Part shown: piece by piece, positions 1 to 9,273 of the stretch
Layout of the letters: each line of letters begins with the position of its first letter
How positions within the stretch are numbered: position 1 is the first letter of the stretch
Assembly: GCA_902582845.1 (NCBI GenBank)
Contig: CACHTQ010000003.1
Coordinates: forward strand, 62,001-126,000
Source of the DNA: an uncultured Pelagibacteraceae bacterium
Lineage (GTDB): Bacteria; Pseudomonadota; Alphaproteobacteria; Pelagibacterales; Pelagibacteraceae
Length of the DNA: 64,000 nucleotides
Direction of reading: 5' to 3'
The notes under the pieces: model-generated
What the model was told of the DNA's origin: nothing
Seen by the model: the letters and a program-made list of their open reading frames with translations, nothing else
Databases searched by the model: none
Translations under genes and position numbers: made by a program

Positions 1-479
1 ACTTCTTTTACCTTATCACTAATTGCATTATTTAAAACTTTGCACTTTCTATTTTTTTTTAACTTCTCAAATTGGACTTTCGAGGGCTCAATAGCAATTC
101 CGTCCCAGTTTAAAAATCTCTCAAAATGATAACAATTGCTTCCACTAATTCCATCATAAGCACCTATTTCAATAAAAAATCCATTTTTTTTTTTATCAAA
201 AAATTTTTTTTTAATTATTTTATCTTGCCCAGCTTGAGAAGTATATTTTTCATTCCAAAAGAAAGATCTTTCACAATTCCAGATTTTTTGTCTTAACATG
301 CCTCTAAAGCCATGTTCATTAGTGCTCGCATAAATATTTGGTACTTGTTCTAATAATTCTGAGTAAATCTTATGAGCATGTATTTTACCTTCAAGATTAC
401 TATTAAAAAGTTGATCACCTTTTTTTAATAAATCATTCACATTTTTGCCCACAAAAGAGCTTAGGTCTATGTTTTTCAT
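1..479 (-). CDS. FkbM-family SAM-dependent methyltransferase (partial, runs off left edge)
   Basis: Own translation of the minus strand from ATG at 479: MKNIDLSSFVGKNVNDLLKK...SQAGQDKIIKKKFF...GFFIEIGAYDGISGSNCYHFERFLNWDGIAIEPS; the FIEIGAYDG and GIAIEPS motifs are typical of FkbM methyltransferases. Not in the supplied ORF track. Confidence 0.8.
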   Translation of the reverse strand, partial: MKNIDLSSFVGKNVNDLLKKGDQLFNSNLEGKIHAHKIYSELLEQVPNIYASTNEHGFRGMLRQKIWNCERSFFWNEKYTSQAGQDKIIKKKFFDKKKNGFFIEIGAYDGISGSNCYHFERFLNWDGIAIEPSKVQFEKLKKNRKCKVLNNAISDKVKE

Positions 480-480
480 T

Positions 481-1107
481 CTATAACTTCAAAAAATTTT
501 CTATTATTTTTAATCCTAATTTATCACTTTTCTCAGGGTGAAATTGAGTCCCATAAATATTTCCTTTTTCAACAGAACAGACAATTTTTGACGAATATTC
601 TATTGTTGCAGAAATTACATCTTTATCTTTAGGAATAAATTCATAACTATGCACAAAGTACATGTGAGATTTACTTTCTATATCTTTGAAAATTTTACTA
701 TTCTTGACAATCTCAATTTGATTCCAACCGATATGAGGAAGTTTGTATTTTCCATTTTGATTATCTATTTTTGAAACATTTCCTGATATCCATCCCAAAC
801 CTTCTGTTTTGGTTTCCTCGTAACCAATATCAGCAAACATTTGTAGGCCAACACAAATTCCTAAAACTGGTTTTTTTTTATTTATTACAAATTCATTTAG
901 GGTATCCGTAATACCATTAATCTTCTTTAAAGCCTCTATGCAGTTTTTGAATGATCCTTGTCCTGGTAAAACTATTTTATCGCTAGATTTAATCTTATTT
1001 AGATCTGATGTAACCTCGATATTTACTTTATTTTTAGCAACTTCTTTAAAAGAGTTTATTACCGAGCTTATATTGCCCGATTTATAATCAACAATTGTAA
1101 CATTCAT
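481..1107 (-). CDS. hisH: Imidazole glycerol phosphate synthase subunit HisH
   Basis: Class I glutamine amidotransferase: LPGQGSF, GICVGLQMFA, GTQFHPEKS. Confidence 0.95.
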   Translation of the reverse strand: MNVTIVDYKSGNISSVINSFKEVAKNKVNIEVTSDLNKIKSSDKIVLPGQGSFKNCIEALKKINGITDTLNEFVINKKKPVLGICVGLQMFADIGYEETKTEGLGWISGNVSKIDNQNGKYKLPHIGWNQIEIVKNSKIFKDIESKSHMYFVHSYEFIPKDKDVISATIEYSSKIVCSVEKGNIYGTQFHPEKSDKLGLKIIENFLKL

Positions 1108-1112
1108 TAAAC

Positions 1113-1703
1113 TTATAAAGAGCCCTTTGTAGAAGGAATTGTTTTTTTATTCCTTGGGTCTATTTCTAATGCGGTTCTTAATGATCTAGCTAATCCTTTA
1201 TAACAAGATTCGATAATATGATGACTATTGTCCCCATAAATATTTTCAACATGCAAAGTAATTCCAGCTGCTTGTGAAAATGCTTGGAACCATTCTTTAA
1301 AAAGTTCTGTATCCATTTCTCCAAGTTTTTCTACTTTAAGATTAACTTTCCAAATTAAATATGGTCTATTAGAAATATCAATTGCTACACGTGATAAAGT
1401 TTCGTCCATTGGGATCATCGCATGAGCATATCTTTTAATTCCAACTGATTTTTTCAAAGCTTTTTTTAAAGCTTCACCAATTGCAATACCAGTATCCTCA
1501 GTTGTGTGATGTAAATCTATATGAGTATCACCTTTGGCTTTTATGCTCATATCAATCGAAGAATGCTTAGATAATTGTTCAAGCATGTGGTTTAAAAAAC
1601 CTATTCCTGTGTCAATTTTGTATTTACCTTTACCGTCAATATTTAAATCAACACTAATGCTTGTTTCTTTTGTTTTTCTGTTTATTTTGCCTTTACGCTT
1701 CAT
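1113..1703 (-). CDS. hisB: Imidazoleglycerol-phosphate dehydratase
   Basis: [48 protein letters not shown]. Confidence 0.96.
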   Translation of the reverse strand: MKRKGKINRKTKETSISVDLNIDGKGKYKIDTGIGFLNHMLEQLSKHSSIDMSIKAKGDTHIDLHHTTEDTGIAIGEALKKALKKSVGIKRYAHAMIPMDETLSRVAIDISNRPYLIWKVNLKVEKLGEMDTELFKEWFQAFSQAAGITLHVENIYGDNSHHIIESCYKGLARSLRTALEIDPRNKKTIPSTKGSL

Positions 1704-1759
1704 AATTTAAAACAGGTATACATATATTATTCAATTATGGCAATAATACTAAACCTGGG

Positions 1760-1787
1760 CTTGAACTATCAAATTTAGTATCCATTT
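1760..1787 (+). promoter_or_regulatory. Candidate RpoH-type promoter for hslVU (CTTGAA-N16-CCATTT)
   Basis: CTTGAA at 1760-1765 and CCATTT at 1782-1787, directly upstream of the hslV ATG (1795). Confidence 0.45.
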
Positions 1788-1794
1788 ATAAGCT

Positions 1795-2310
1795 ATGACA
1801 ACGATTGTGTTAGTTAGAAAAAACAACGAAGTGGTAGTAGCTGGTGATGGTCAAGTAAGTATGGGAAATACTGTCGTAAAAAGTACTGCCTCAAAAGTAA
1901 GAAAAATTGAAAAGAGAGATGTGGTAGCTGGTTTTGCTGGATCAACAGCTGATGCATTAACTTTATTTGAAAGATTAGAGGGAAAATTAGAGAAACATGC
2001 TGGTAATTTATCCAGAGCTGCTGTTGAGTTAGCTAAAGATTGGAGAACAGATAAATATCTAAGAAGATTAGAAGCGCTAATGGCTGTCGGTGACAAGAAC
2101 AATAGTTATATAATTTCAGGTACTGGTGACGTTCTAGAACCTGAGGGAGATGTTATTGGTATTGGCTCTGGAGGTAATTATGCTTTAGCTGCAGGAAAAG
2201 TCTTAATGGAAAGTAATATTTCAGCAGAAGAAGTTGCAAAAAAAGCTATAAAAGTTGCAGCTGATATCTGTGTATTCACAAATGAGAATGTCAAAGTTGA
2301 AAAAATATAA
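1795..2310 (+). CDS. hslV: ATP-dependent protease subunit HslV
   Basis: [29 protein letters not shown]...KVRKI; followed by hslU. Confidence 0.96.
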   Translation: MTTIVLVRKNNEVVVAGDGQVSMGNTVVKSTASKVRKIEKRDVVAGFAGSTADALTLFERLEGKLEKHAGNLSRAAVELAKDWRTDKYLRRLEALMAVGDKNNSYIISGTGDVLEPEGDVIGIGSGGNYALAAGKVLMESNISAEEVAKKAIKVAADICVFTNENVKVEKI

Positions 2311-3683
2311 TGGATAAATCAAACGTAACACAATTACATCCTAAAGGGGATCAGCAAAAAGAAGAAGCTTCATTAGTAAGCTCTTTATCACCTAGGGAGA
2401 TTGTTTCTGAATTAGACAGATTTGTTGTTGGTCAAAATAAAGCTAAAAGAGCAGTTGCTGTTGCCTTACGAAACCGATGGAGAAGACAAGCTTTAAAAGG
2501 TGAAATGAGAAATGAAGTTTTACCTAAAAATATTTTAATGATTGGACCAACGGGTGTTGGAAAAACAGAAATTTCAAGAAGACTATCTAAATTAGCGGAA
2601 GCTCCTTTTGTAAAAGTTGAAGCAACTAGATTTACTGAGGTGGGTTATGTCGGAAGAGATGTAGAACAAATTGTCAGAGATTTGATTGAAATAGCAATTG
2701 CAATGGAAAAAGTAAAAAAAAGAAAAGAGGTCTACGCAAAAGCTCAAAAATTAGCTGAGGAGAAAGTGTTAGATGCTTTGGTAGGAAAAAAAGCAAGTAC
2801 GGCTACAAGAGAGAGCTTTAGAAAAAGACTTAGAGACGGAGATTTAGATAATAACGAGATAGAAATAGCTGTCAGCGAAAGTGGTGGTAATAGCACATCT
2901 TTTGAAATTCCTGGTATGCCTGGTGCTAATGTAGGAATGATAAATATTGGAGAGATGCTTGGAAAATCTATGGGCAAACAAGAAAAAAAGAAAAAAATGA
3001 CAGTAAAAGAATCTCACGAAATTTTGATAAATGATGAATCTGATAAGTTAATTGAACAAGATAAAATAATTAAAGCTGCAAAAATTTCTACAGAAAACAA
3101 CGGAATAGTTTTCTTAGATGAAATAGACAAAATTTCTGGAAGAACAGACAGAGTTGGTGGAGATGTATCTAGAGAAGGTGTACAGAGAGATTTATTACCT
3201 TTAATTGAAGGAACAACAGTTAATACAAAATACGGACCTATAAAAACTGACCATATATTATTTATTGCATCTGGTGCTTTTCAATTAGCCAAGCCTTCTG
3301 ATTTACTCCCCGAGTTACAAGGTAGACTACCAATTAGAGTTGAGCTAGAAGCATTATCAAGTGATGATTTTAAAAGAATCCTTAAAGAACCTGACTTTAG
3401 TTTAATTAAACAATATGTAGCATTATTAAAGACTGAAAATGTCGAACTTGAATTTACAGAAGATGGAATTGATGCAATCGCTAATATTGCCTCTGAAGTA
3501 AATGCAACTGTTGAAAATATAGGTGCTAGAAGATTACATACAATAATTGAGAAAATCCTTGATGAAATTAGTTTCACAGCAACTGATAGATCTGGTGAAA
3601 AAATCTCAATAAATAAAGAATATATAAATAAAAATCTTGATAATCTTGTTAAGGATACAGATTTATCAAAATTTATTTTATAA
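2310..3683 (+). CDS. hslU: HslU ATPase subunit of HslUV protease
   Basis: [51 protein letters not shown]. Confidence 0.97.
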   Translation: MDKSNVTQLHPKGDQQKEEASLVSSLSPREIVSELDRFVVGQNKAKRAVAVALRNRWRRQALKGEMRNEVLPKNILMIGPTGVGKTEISRRLSKLAEAPFVKVEATRFTEVGYVGRDVEQIVRDLIEIAIAMEKVKKRKEVYAKAQKLAEEKVLDALVGKKASTATRESFRKRLRDGDLDNNEIEIAVSESGGNSTSFEIPGMPGANVGMINIGEMLGKSMGKQEKKKKMTVKESHEILINDESDKLIEQDKIIKAAKISTENNGIVFLDEIDKISGRTDRVGGDVSREGVQRDLLPLIEGTTVNTKYGPIKTDHILFIASGAFQLAKPSDLLPELQGRLPIRVELEALSSDDFKRILKEPDFSLIKQYVALLKTENVELEFTEDGIDAIANIASEVNATVENIGARRLHTIIEKILDEISFTATDRSGEKISINKEYINKNLDNLVKDTDLSKFIL

Positions 3684-4091
3684 TTTTTTTTTTAAAAAAA
3701 CATAAAAAGCCCCACTGCCACCATCTTCAATTTCAGCATTAGTTATACTTTTTATTTTTGTCATTAAACTAGGATTATTTTTAATATAATGAGGAACGGA
3801 ATTTTTCAAAATACCAAATTTCTTTGAAATATATGGATCTTTATCATTTTGAGAATGTAGTCCCTTGCCAGTTACTATTATAACTTTGGAAACTTTTTGG
3901 TGAAAACTATCAGTTATAAAACTTTCAACTTTTTTGTTTGCCTCATCAAGTGTAAAGCCATGAAGATCTATTGATTTAGTAATATAAAGTTTATCCTGTT
4001 TTTTTTCTAAATCTTTATTCGGTAACTTTTCATTTTTTTCTAAAAAGTTTTTCCAATCTTTTATGTCTTTATCTGAAATATCGCCGTCCAA
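3678..4091 (-). CDS. Smr/MutS2 C-terminal domain protein
   Basis: [12 protein letters not shown]...[11 protein letters not shown]...[12 protein letters not shown]. Confidence 0.85.
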   Translation of the reverse strand: MDGDISDKDIKDWKNFLEKNEKLPNKDLEKKQDKLYITKSIDLHGFTLDEANKKVESFITDSFHQKVSKVIIVTGKGLHSQNDKDPYISKKFGILKNSVPHYIKNNPSLMTKIKSITNAEIEDGGSGAFYVFLKKKL

Positions 4092-4688
4092 TTACGAAAG
4101 AGTATCTATTAACTGCCAATTTGGATTATTAGTACTTGTATCTCTTGAGAATACCCACGTATCATAAATCTTCTTAATCTTTTCTGGGTCTCCAGATACT
4201 ATCTTTTTATCTTTATCCCTAATACAAGTTATTACTTCACCAACAAATTCGACTGTTACTTGTAAAATTTTTCCTAAAAACTTGTGTTCTTTAATGTTTG
4301 CAGAATTTACCCCAATAAAAGTAATTTCAGCTTGATGGCCTCTTTTGCCTCTTTCTTTAAGCGCAGTATTAAATTGATCATAAATTTTGTTACTTAGTAA
4401 AGGTTTGCTAGTAGTCAATTTGTTGTCACTATCACCAAAGTCAGTAATGATAGTCTCATATGCTATCTTGGCTCCCTTTATGAAGTCTTTTTTTGCATTT
4501 TCATCAAAATCATTTTTTTTATTTATTTTTGTTTCAGGATTTATATTTTTCAACATTTCCTCAAACTGTGGCGGGGCCTTTCCCTCAAAACCTGTTCTTT
4601 TTCCTAAAATTCCTCTAAGCCTTAAAAAAATGAAGCCAGCAATCATCGCTAATAAAATAATATCAATGTACTCAAAACTATAATTCAT
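4092..4688 (-). CDS. Tim44-like domain protein
   Basis: N-terminal TM then a Tim44-like region (VDTWVFSRDTSTNNPNWQLIDT-type C-terminus); alphaproteobacterial gene neighbourhood with secB/smr. Confidence 0.8.
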   Translation of the reverse strand: MNYSFEYIDIILLAMIAGFIFLRLRGILGKRTGFEGKAPPQFEEMLKNINPETKINKKNDFDENAKKDFIKGAKIAYETIITDFGDSDNKLTTSKPLLSNKIYDQFNTALKERGKRGHQAEITFIGVNSANIKEHKFLGKILQVTVEFVGEVITCIRDKDKKIVSGDPEKIKKIYDTWVFSRDTSTNNPNWQLIDTLS

Positions 4689-4745
4689 AAACTAAATCTA
4701 ATTACTATGTTGATTAATTTCAACTAACAATTACATTAAAGACAA

Positions 4746-5171
4746 ATGAACACAGTACTTTTAGCTGTTATTTTAATCCCAATTGTAGAGATTTACCTTT
4801 TTATAAAGATTGGGTCTCAAATAGGTGCTTTCAGCACCATATTCTTAGTATTTTTTACTGCGGTTATAGGGGTGTACTATGCCAGATACGAGGGAATTAA
4901 CACACTTAGATCCGGAATGATGCAAATAATTAAAAATCAAATCCCAGCCCGCGAATTAATTTCTGGTGCTGCGATAGCGTTTGCGGCTTTTCTGTTAATC
5001 ATACCAGGATTTGCAACTGACTTAATTGGTTTCCTCTTAATTATCCCAATAACACGAAAGTTAATGTTAGGAAAATTTAACAAAAAATTTGAGAATAAAG
5101 ATGTTAAAAAAGGTGATTTTATTGAGGGAGAGTTTGAAGATATAGAAGATGACAATGACAGAAAAATTTAA
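4746..5171 (+). CDS. fxsA: FxsA family membrane protein
   Basis: PIVEIYLFIKIGSQIGAFSTIFLVFFTAVIGVYYARYEG; LLIIPGFATDLIGFLLIIP. Confidence 0.85.
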   Translation: MNTVLLAVILIPIVEIYLFIKIGSQIGAFSTIFLVFFTAVIGVYYARYEGINTLRSGMMQIIKNQIPARELISGAAIAFAAFLLIIPGFATDLIGFLLIIPITRKLMLGKFNKKFENKDVKKGDFIEGEFEDIEDDNDRKI

Positions 5172-5577
5172 AATTTTAGCAAAATACATAAAAGATATGT
5201 CTAGTGAAACACCCGATGTTGAAACTTATATATCTACTGGAAACAATATTGGTAAATATCAATTAGACATAGATATCAAATCAATAGCCCTTAAGAATAA
5301 AATGATTGAAGTAATTATAACACTAAAATTTAAACTCAAAGATACTCAAGTCAAAAAATCTCATTTTGAAATTGTATACGCTGTAGCTGTAAAAATTGAT
5401 GAGTCTATAAAAGAAAAAAAAGACCTAGAAAAAATTGTATTATGCGACGTACCTAATTCGGTAGTTTCAGATATAGAAAAATCATTTACAGATATGATGC
5501 AAAATTCTGGATTTGCTAATATTAAATTAGAAAAAAAAATTGATTTTACAAAACTTTATTTAGAAAGATTAAATTAA
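5149..5577 (+). CDS. secB: Protein-export chaperone SecB
   Basis: YIKDMSSETPDV...KSHFEIVYAVAVKID; position next to dnaQ-coaE-aroE. Confidence 0.85.
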   Translation: MTMTEKFKILAKYIKDMSSETPDVETYISTGNNIGKYQLDIDIKSIALKNKMIEVIITLKFKLKDTQVKKSHFEIVYAVAVKIDESIKEKKDLEKIVLCDVPNSVVSDIEKSFTDMMQNSGFANIKLEKKIDFTKLYLERLN

Positions 5578-6236
5578 AAATAGTTTTTTTTTAGAAACGC
5601 CTTTAAGTAAATTTGATGATTTTTAAGCTCTTCAGGAGACGGTTTAATAACCTTTGTAGAATATATAACTTTTCCAGTATTTAATTTTGAAACTTCTTCC
5701 TCTTTATTTTTAAAATCTAAAGTTGGTTCTTTTTGGTCTATCAAATTTATATAAACTTTAGCTAGCAAATCACAGTCGATAAGCGCAGTATGTTGAACCC
5801 TTTTGGAATTATCTATCCTAAATCTTTTACATAAAGCATCCAAACTAATTTGGGAGCCTGGAAATTTATTTCTTGCTAATGATACCGTATCTAAAACTTC
5901 ATTATCAATTTTGTTTTTTCCAAGGATTTTAAGTTCATTATTTAAATGAGATAAATCAAATTCTGCGTTGTGAATTATCAATCTTTTATTTTTAATAAAT
6001 TTGAGAAAATCATCAGCTACTTCTCCAAATTTCATTTTATCAGATAAAAAACTATCTGAGTATCCGTGTACTTCAAAAGCTTTTTCAGAAACTTTTCTTT
6101 CTGGATTTAAGTAGCAGTGAAACTTATTTTTTGTTGGTATTAAATTATCTAATTCGATACATCCGATTTCTACAATCCTGTGTCCCTCTTTTACTGAAAT
6201 ACCAGTTGTCTCTGTGTCTAAAACAATCTCCTTCAT
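5574..6236 (-). CDS. dnaQ: DNA polymerase III epsilon subunit
   Basis: EIVLDTETTGISVKEGHRIVEIGCIE; LIIHNAEFDLSHLN. Confidence 0.93.
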   Translation of the reverse strand: MKEIVLDTETTGISVKEGHRIVEIGCIELDNLIPTKNKFHCYLNPERKVSEKAFEVHGYSDSFLSDKMKFGEVADDFLKFIKNKRLIIHNAEFDLSHLNNELKILGKNKIDNEVLDTVSLARNKFPGSQISLDALCKRFRIDNSKRVQHTALIDCDLLAKVYINLIDQKEPTLDFKNKEEEVSKLNTGKVIYSTKVIKPSPEELKNHQIYLKAFLKKNYF

Positions 6237-6802
6237 ATTAGATTTTCTATAATCTCTTTTACTCTTATTTTAACAGAATTTTTCTTAAAATTGTTCTTTA
6301 TTGTAAATTGAGACTTCTTTCTTTTTAAATCAAGTGAGAGTTGAATCTTTTGAAAATTATTTAGTATTTTCATGTTAAAATTTTTTCTTTTCCTTAGTCT
6401 TTTTAAAATTTCTGACTTCTTAGACTCAACAAAGATCAATATATCCTTTTTTTTATTGATCTTATTCTCCAATAGAAGAGGAACATCTAATACAACAAAT
6501 TTCTTATTTTTGTTTTTTTTTAAAAAATTATTCATTTTTTTTCTAACTTCATAATGAACAATTTTAATAATTTTTTTTAAATTTCTCTTGTTGGATAGAA
6601 TTGCATCAATAATTTCTTTTTTTTTAATCGGAAAAGAATCGAAATAAAGCGGAAGTTCTTTTTTTAATTTTTGAAAAACTTTTTTGTTTTCTTTATATAT
6701 TTTTGTAACTTCTAAATCAGCATTAAATACAGGAAAACCAAAACATTTAGCTATATAAGATTTACCAGATCCTATATCGCCTAAAATACCTATTCTTTTC
6801 AT
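6233..6802 (-). CDS. coaE: Dephospho-CoA kinase
   Basis: IGILGDIGSGKSYIAKCF...FNADLEV...VLDVPLLLE. Confidence 0.88.
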   Translation of the reverse strand: MKRIGILGDIGSGKSYIAKCFGFPVFNADLEVTKIYKENKKVFQKLKKELPLYFDSFPIKKKEIIDAILSNKRNLKKIIKIVHYEVRKKMNNFLKKNKNKKFVVLDVPLLLENKINKKKDILIFVESKKSEILKRLRKRKNFNMKILNNFQKIQLSLDLKRKKSQFTIKNNFKKNSVKIRVKEIIENLI

Positions 6803-7593
6803 AAATCTAAAAAATTCTTTAATTCATCATCAATTTTTGGCTTAACTTTATGCCATAGTTTAAATGCCTCAAAAGCCTGATAAATAAACATCATTTTACC
6901 ATTAAAAACCTGGCAGCCTAAACTTTTTCCGGTTTTTAAAAAATTAGTCTCTTTTGGATTATAAATAACATCAAAAAATAGCTTTTCTTTATTTATATTT
7001 TCAAAATTTAAACCTATTTCATCTTCTTTGCTTAGACCCAAACTGGTAGCATTAATAATCATATCAAATTCTGTTTGATCTCCCCAGTCAACTAAACCGA
7101 TGTTTGGAAAGTTTTTCTTTAAATCTTCAGCCTTTTCCTTTGTTCTATTACTTAATGATATTTTAGAAACACCCAATTTTTCTAAAGCATAAACTATAGA
7201 AGGCACTACACCACCAGCTCCTAAAATAAATATTGATTTATTATTTAAATCAAATTGAGTATCTTTTAGACTTAATTCAAAACCTTTAATATCAGTGTTG
7301 TGACCTACTAGTTTTTTATCATGCATATAAATGGTATTAACAGATTGAGTAATCTGAGCTTCTTGACTAAGCGTATCTAAAAAAGGAATGATATCAGTTT
7401 TAAAAGGAACAGTAACATTTATTCCATCTAATTTATTATCCTTAATTTCATTTATGATCTCTTGAATTTCGCTTTTATCTATTTTTCTTCTATCATAATT
7501 TGCATCAATATTATTTTTTTCAAACCAATAGTTGTGTAATTTGGGTGAAAGTGAATGTTCGATAGGATTTCCAATTACAAGATATTTTTTCAT
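6799..7593 (-). CDS. aroE: Shikimate dehydrogenase
   Basis: VIGNPIEHSLSPKLHN; GINVTVPFK; GAGGVVPSIVYAL. Confidence 0.95.
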   Translation of the reverse strand: MKKYLVIGNPIEHSLSPKLHNYWFEKNNIDANYDRRKIDKSEIQEIINEIKDNKLDGINVTVPFKTDIIPFLDTLSQEAQITQSVNTIYMHDKKLVGHNTDIKGFELSLKDTQFDLNNKSIFILGAGGVVPSIVYALEKLGVSKISLSNRTKEKAEDLKKNFPNIGLVDWGDQTEFDMIINATSLGLSKEDEIGLNFENINKEKLFFDVIYNPKETNFLKTGKSLGCQVFNGKMMFIYQAFEAFKLWHKVKPKIDDELKNFLDL

Positions 7594-8174
7594 TTATAAT
7601 TATCTAAATATTTTTTAATTTTTTCAATCGGGAGTCCCATTATTGTATTTTCGTTTCCATCGATACTTGAGAATAACTTTCTTCCCTCGCCTTCTATTTG
7701 ATAAACATTATAAGCATATAAAGCCTCATCAGAAATTTTGGCTAAGTAATTTTTAAGCTCATCATCATTCATTTTTTTCATTGTCAAAGTTGCCTTATCT
7801 GTATGATTCCATACCATAGATCCATTTTTAGAGATACATGCTGAACTAATTAAATAATGTTTTTTACCATTAAGTTTTCTTAAAATTTCTAAAGCTTCTT
7901 CTCTATTATCTGGTTTTGATATTAGTTCTCCGTTTAAATCGATGACACTATCAGCGCCTAAAACTAAATTATCACTATATTTCCCGCTTATTTTGTTAGC
8001 TTTTAATTCAGCTAAATTTTTAGATATTATCTCTGGTGAAGCTTTTTCTTTTAATAAACTTGATTTAACAACATCTTCGTCAACATTTGATGGTATAACT
8101 TCATTCAAAATATTGTGTTCATCAAGAATTTTCTTTCTAACTTTGCTTTGAGAAGCAAGAATAATTTTAAGCAT
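7590..8174 (-). CDS. maf: Maf-like nucleotide pyrophosphatase
   Basis: IILASQSKVRKKIL; LGADSVIDLNGEL; YQIEGEGRKLFSSIDG. Confidence 0.92.
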   Translation of the reverse strand: MLKIILASQSKVRKKILDEHNILNEVIPSNVDEDVVKSSLLKEKASPEIISKNLAELKANKISGKYSDNLVLGADSVIDLNGELISKPDNREEALEILRKLNGKKHYLISSACISKNGSMVWNHTDKATLTMKKMNDDELKNYLAKISDEALYAYNVYQIEGEGRKLFSSIDGNENTIMGLPIEKIKKYLDNYK

Positions 8175-8991
8175 TTCCTTTAAAAATTTCGTATATTTTT
8201 ATTATTGAAGCTGCTGTTTCTTCTACAGATTTTCTAGTTACATCAATTGATGGCCATTTATATTTTTTAAAAGTATTTTTTGCCATGTCCACTTCCTTTT
8301 TTATCTGTTCTAAATCAGTGTATAATTTATTAGTATTTTCTTTGAGAGAGTTCATTCTGTTTTTTCTTATTTCCACCAACCTCTCTGGTTCGGTGTTTAA
8401 TCCCACAACACATGAGGTTTTTGGGTTTTGTTTTAAAATCTCTGGAATAGAGTCTTCTGTTATTAAAGGAATGTTAGAAGTTTTAAGGCCTTTATTTGCT
8501 AAAAAAATAGCTGTCGGAGTTTTGCTTGTTCTGCTGACCCCTAATAATATTATATCAGATTGTTTTATTTCTTTTACAAGATTGCCGTCATCATGATTCA
8601 TTGTAAATTGGATCGCTTCAATTCTTTTATAGTAATCTTCATTTAGAGCATATTGACCGCTTGGTAGGTGTGAGGCTTTTTGGTTCAAAAGTTTTGAAAA
8701 ACTTAATATTAGATCACCCAACACTCCAAAACATGGAATTTTTTTCATATCACTATTTTTAGCAAGATATTTTGCTAGGTTACTATCAACGATTGAATAT
8801 AAAATTATTGAGTTTTTTTCTTGCTCAGCGTTTTCTAAAATCTTTAAAATCTGATTTTCCGTTCTAGTAAAAGAATAAGTGTGTATCTTGTAATTTATAT
8901 TTTTAAATTGTGCTTTAATGGCTATAAAAATACGATCTAAAGTCTCACCAGTTGCATCTGATATTAGATAAATTTGATATAAATTACTCAT
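8167..8991 (-). CDS. ppsR: Pyruvate,phosphate dikinase regulatory protein (DUF299)
   Basis: IYLISDATGETLDRI; LLGVSRTSKTPTAIFLANKGLKTSNIPL. Confidence 0.92.
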   Translation of the reverse strand: MSNLYQIYLISDATGETLDRIFIAIKAQFKNINYKIHTYSFTRTENQILKILENAEQEKNSIILYSIVDSNLAKYLAKNSDMKKIPCFGVLGDLILSFSKLLNQKASHLPSGQYALNEDYYKRIEAIQFTMNHDDGNLVKEIKQSDIILLGVSRTSKTPTAIFLANKGLKTSNIPLITEDSIPEILKQNPKTSCVVGLNTEPERLVEIRKNRMNSLKENTNKLYTDLEQIKKEVDMAKNTFKKYKWPSIDVTRKSVEETAASIIKIYEIFKGNA

Positions 8992-9273
8992 GTATAAAAT
9001 GTGTATAAATTTGTATTATATTTATCATATTGGAAATTTTTCATAATTTTAAATTTACGTTGTAAAACAATACTTTTATTAACAATATTAAACATGTTGA
9101 AATTTTTAATGGTCATTTAATGTATTTAGTTAATAAGCTTCAATTTTGCGTATATATTTAATAAAATTTAAGCCTTAAATGTTAATAAATTGTTTATAAA
9201 ATGTTCACTAAATTTAATCATCAATATTCACAGACTATACTAACATTACTACTAATTATATTTAATTATTAAT
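8992..9273. other. Candidate chromosomal replication origin (oriC)
   Basis: One of the longest intergenic stretches in the window, very AT-rich, at a divergent ppsR/hemE junction; exact DnaA box TGTGTATAA at 9000-9008, near-matches TGTTTATAA (9191-9199) and ATATTCACA (9224-9232); hemE-adjacent location as in Caulobacter; parAB and parS nearby. Confidence 0.6.

Noticed and set aside
1851-2102. Minus-strand ORF of 83 aa opposite hslV (and similar ORFs opposite hslU, rho, mnmE, dnaK, pnp, katG)
   Set aside because: Antisense to strongly conserved genes, Ser/Phe/Leu-rich mirror composition, no recognisable domain; shadow ORFs.
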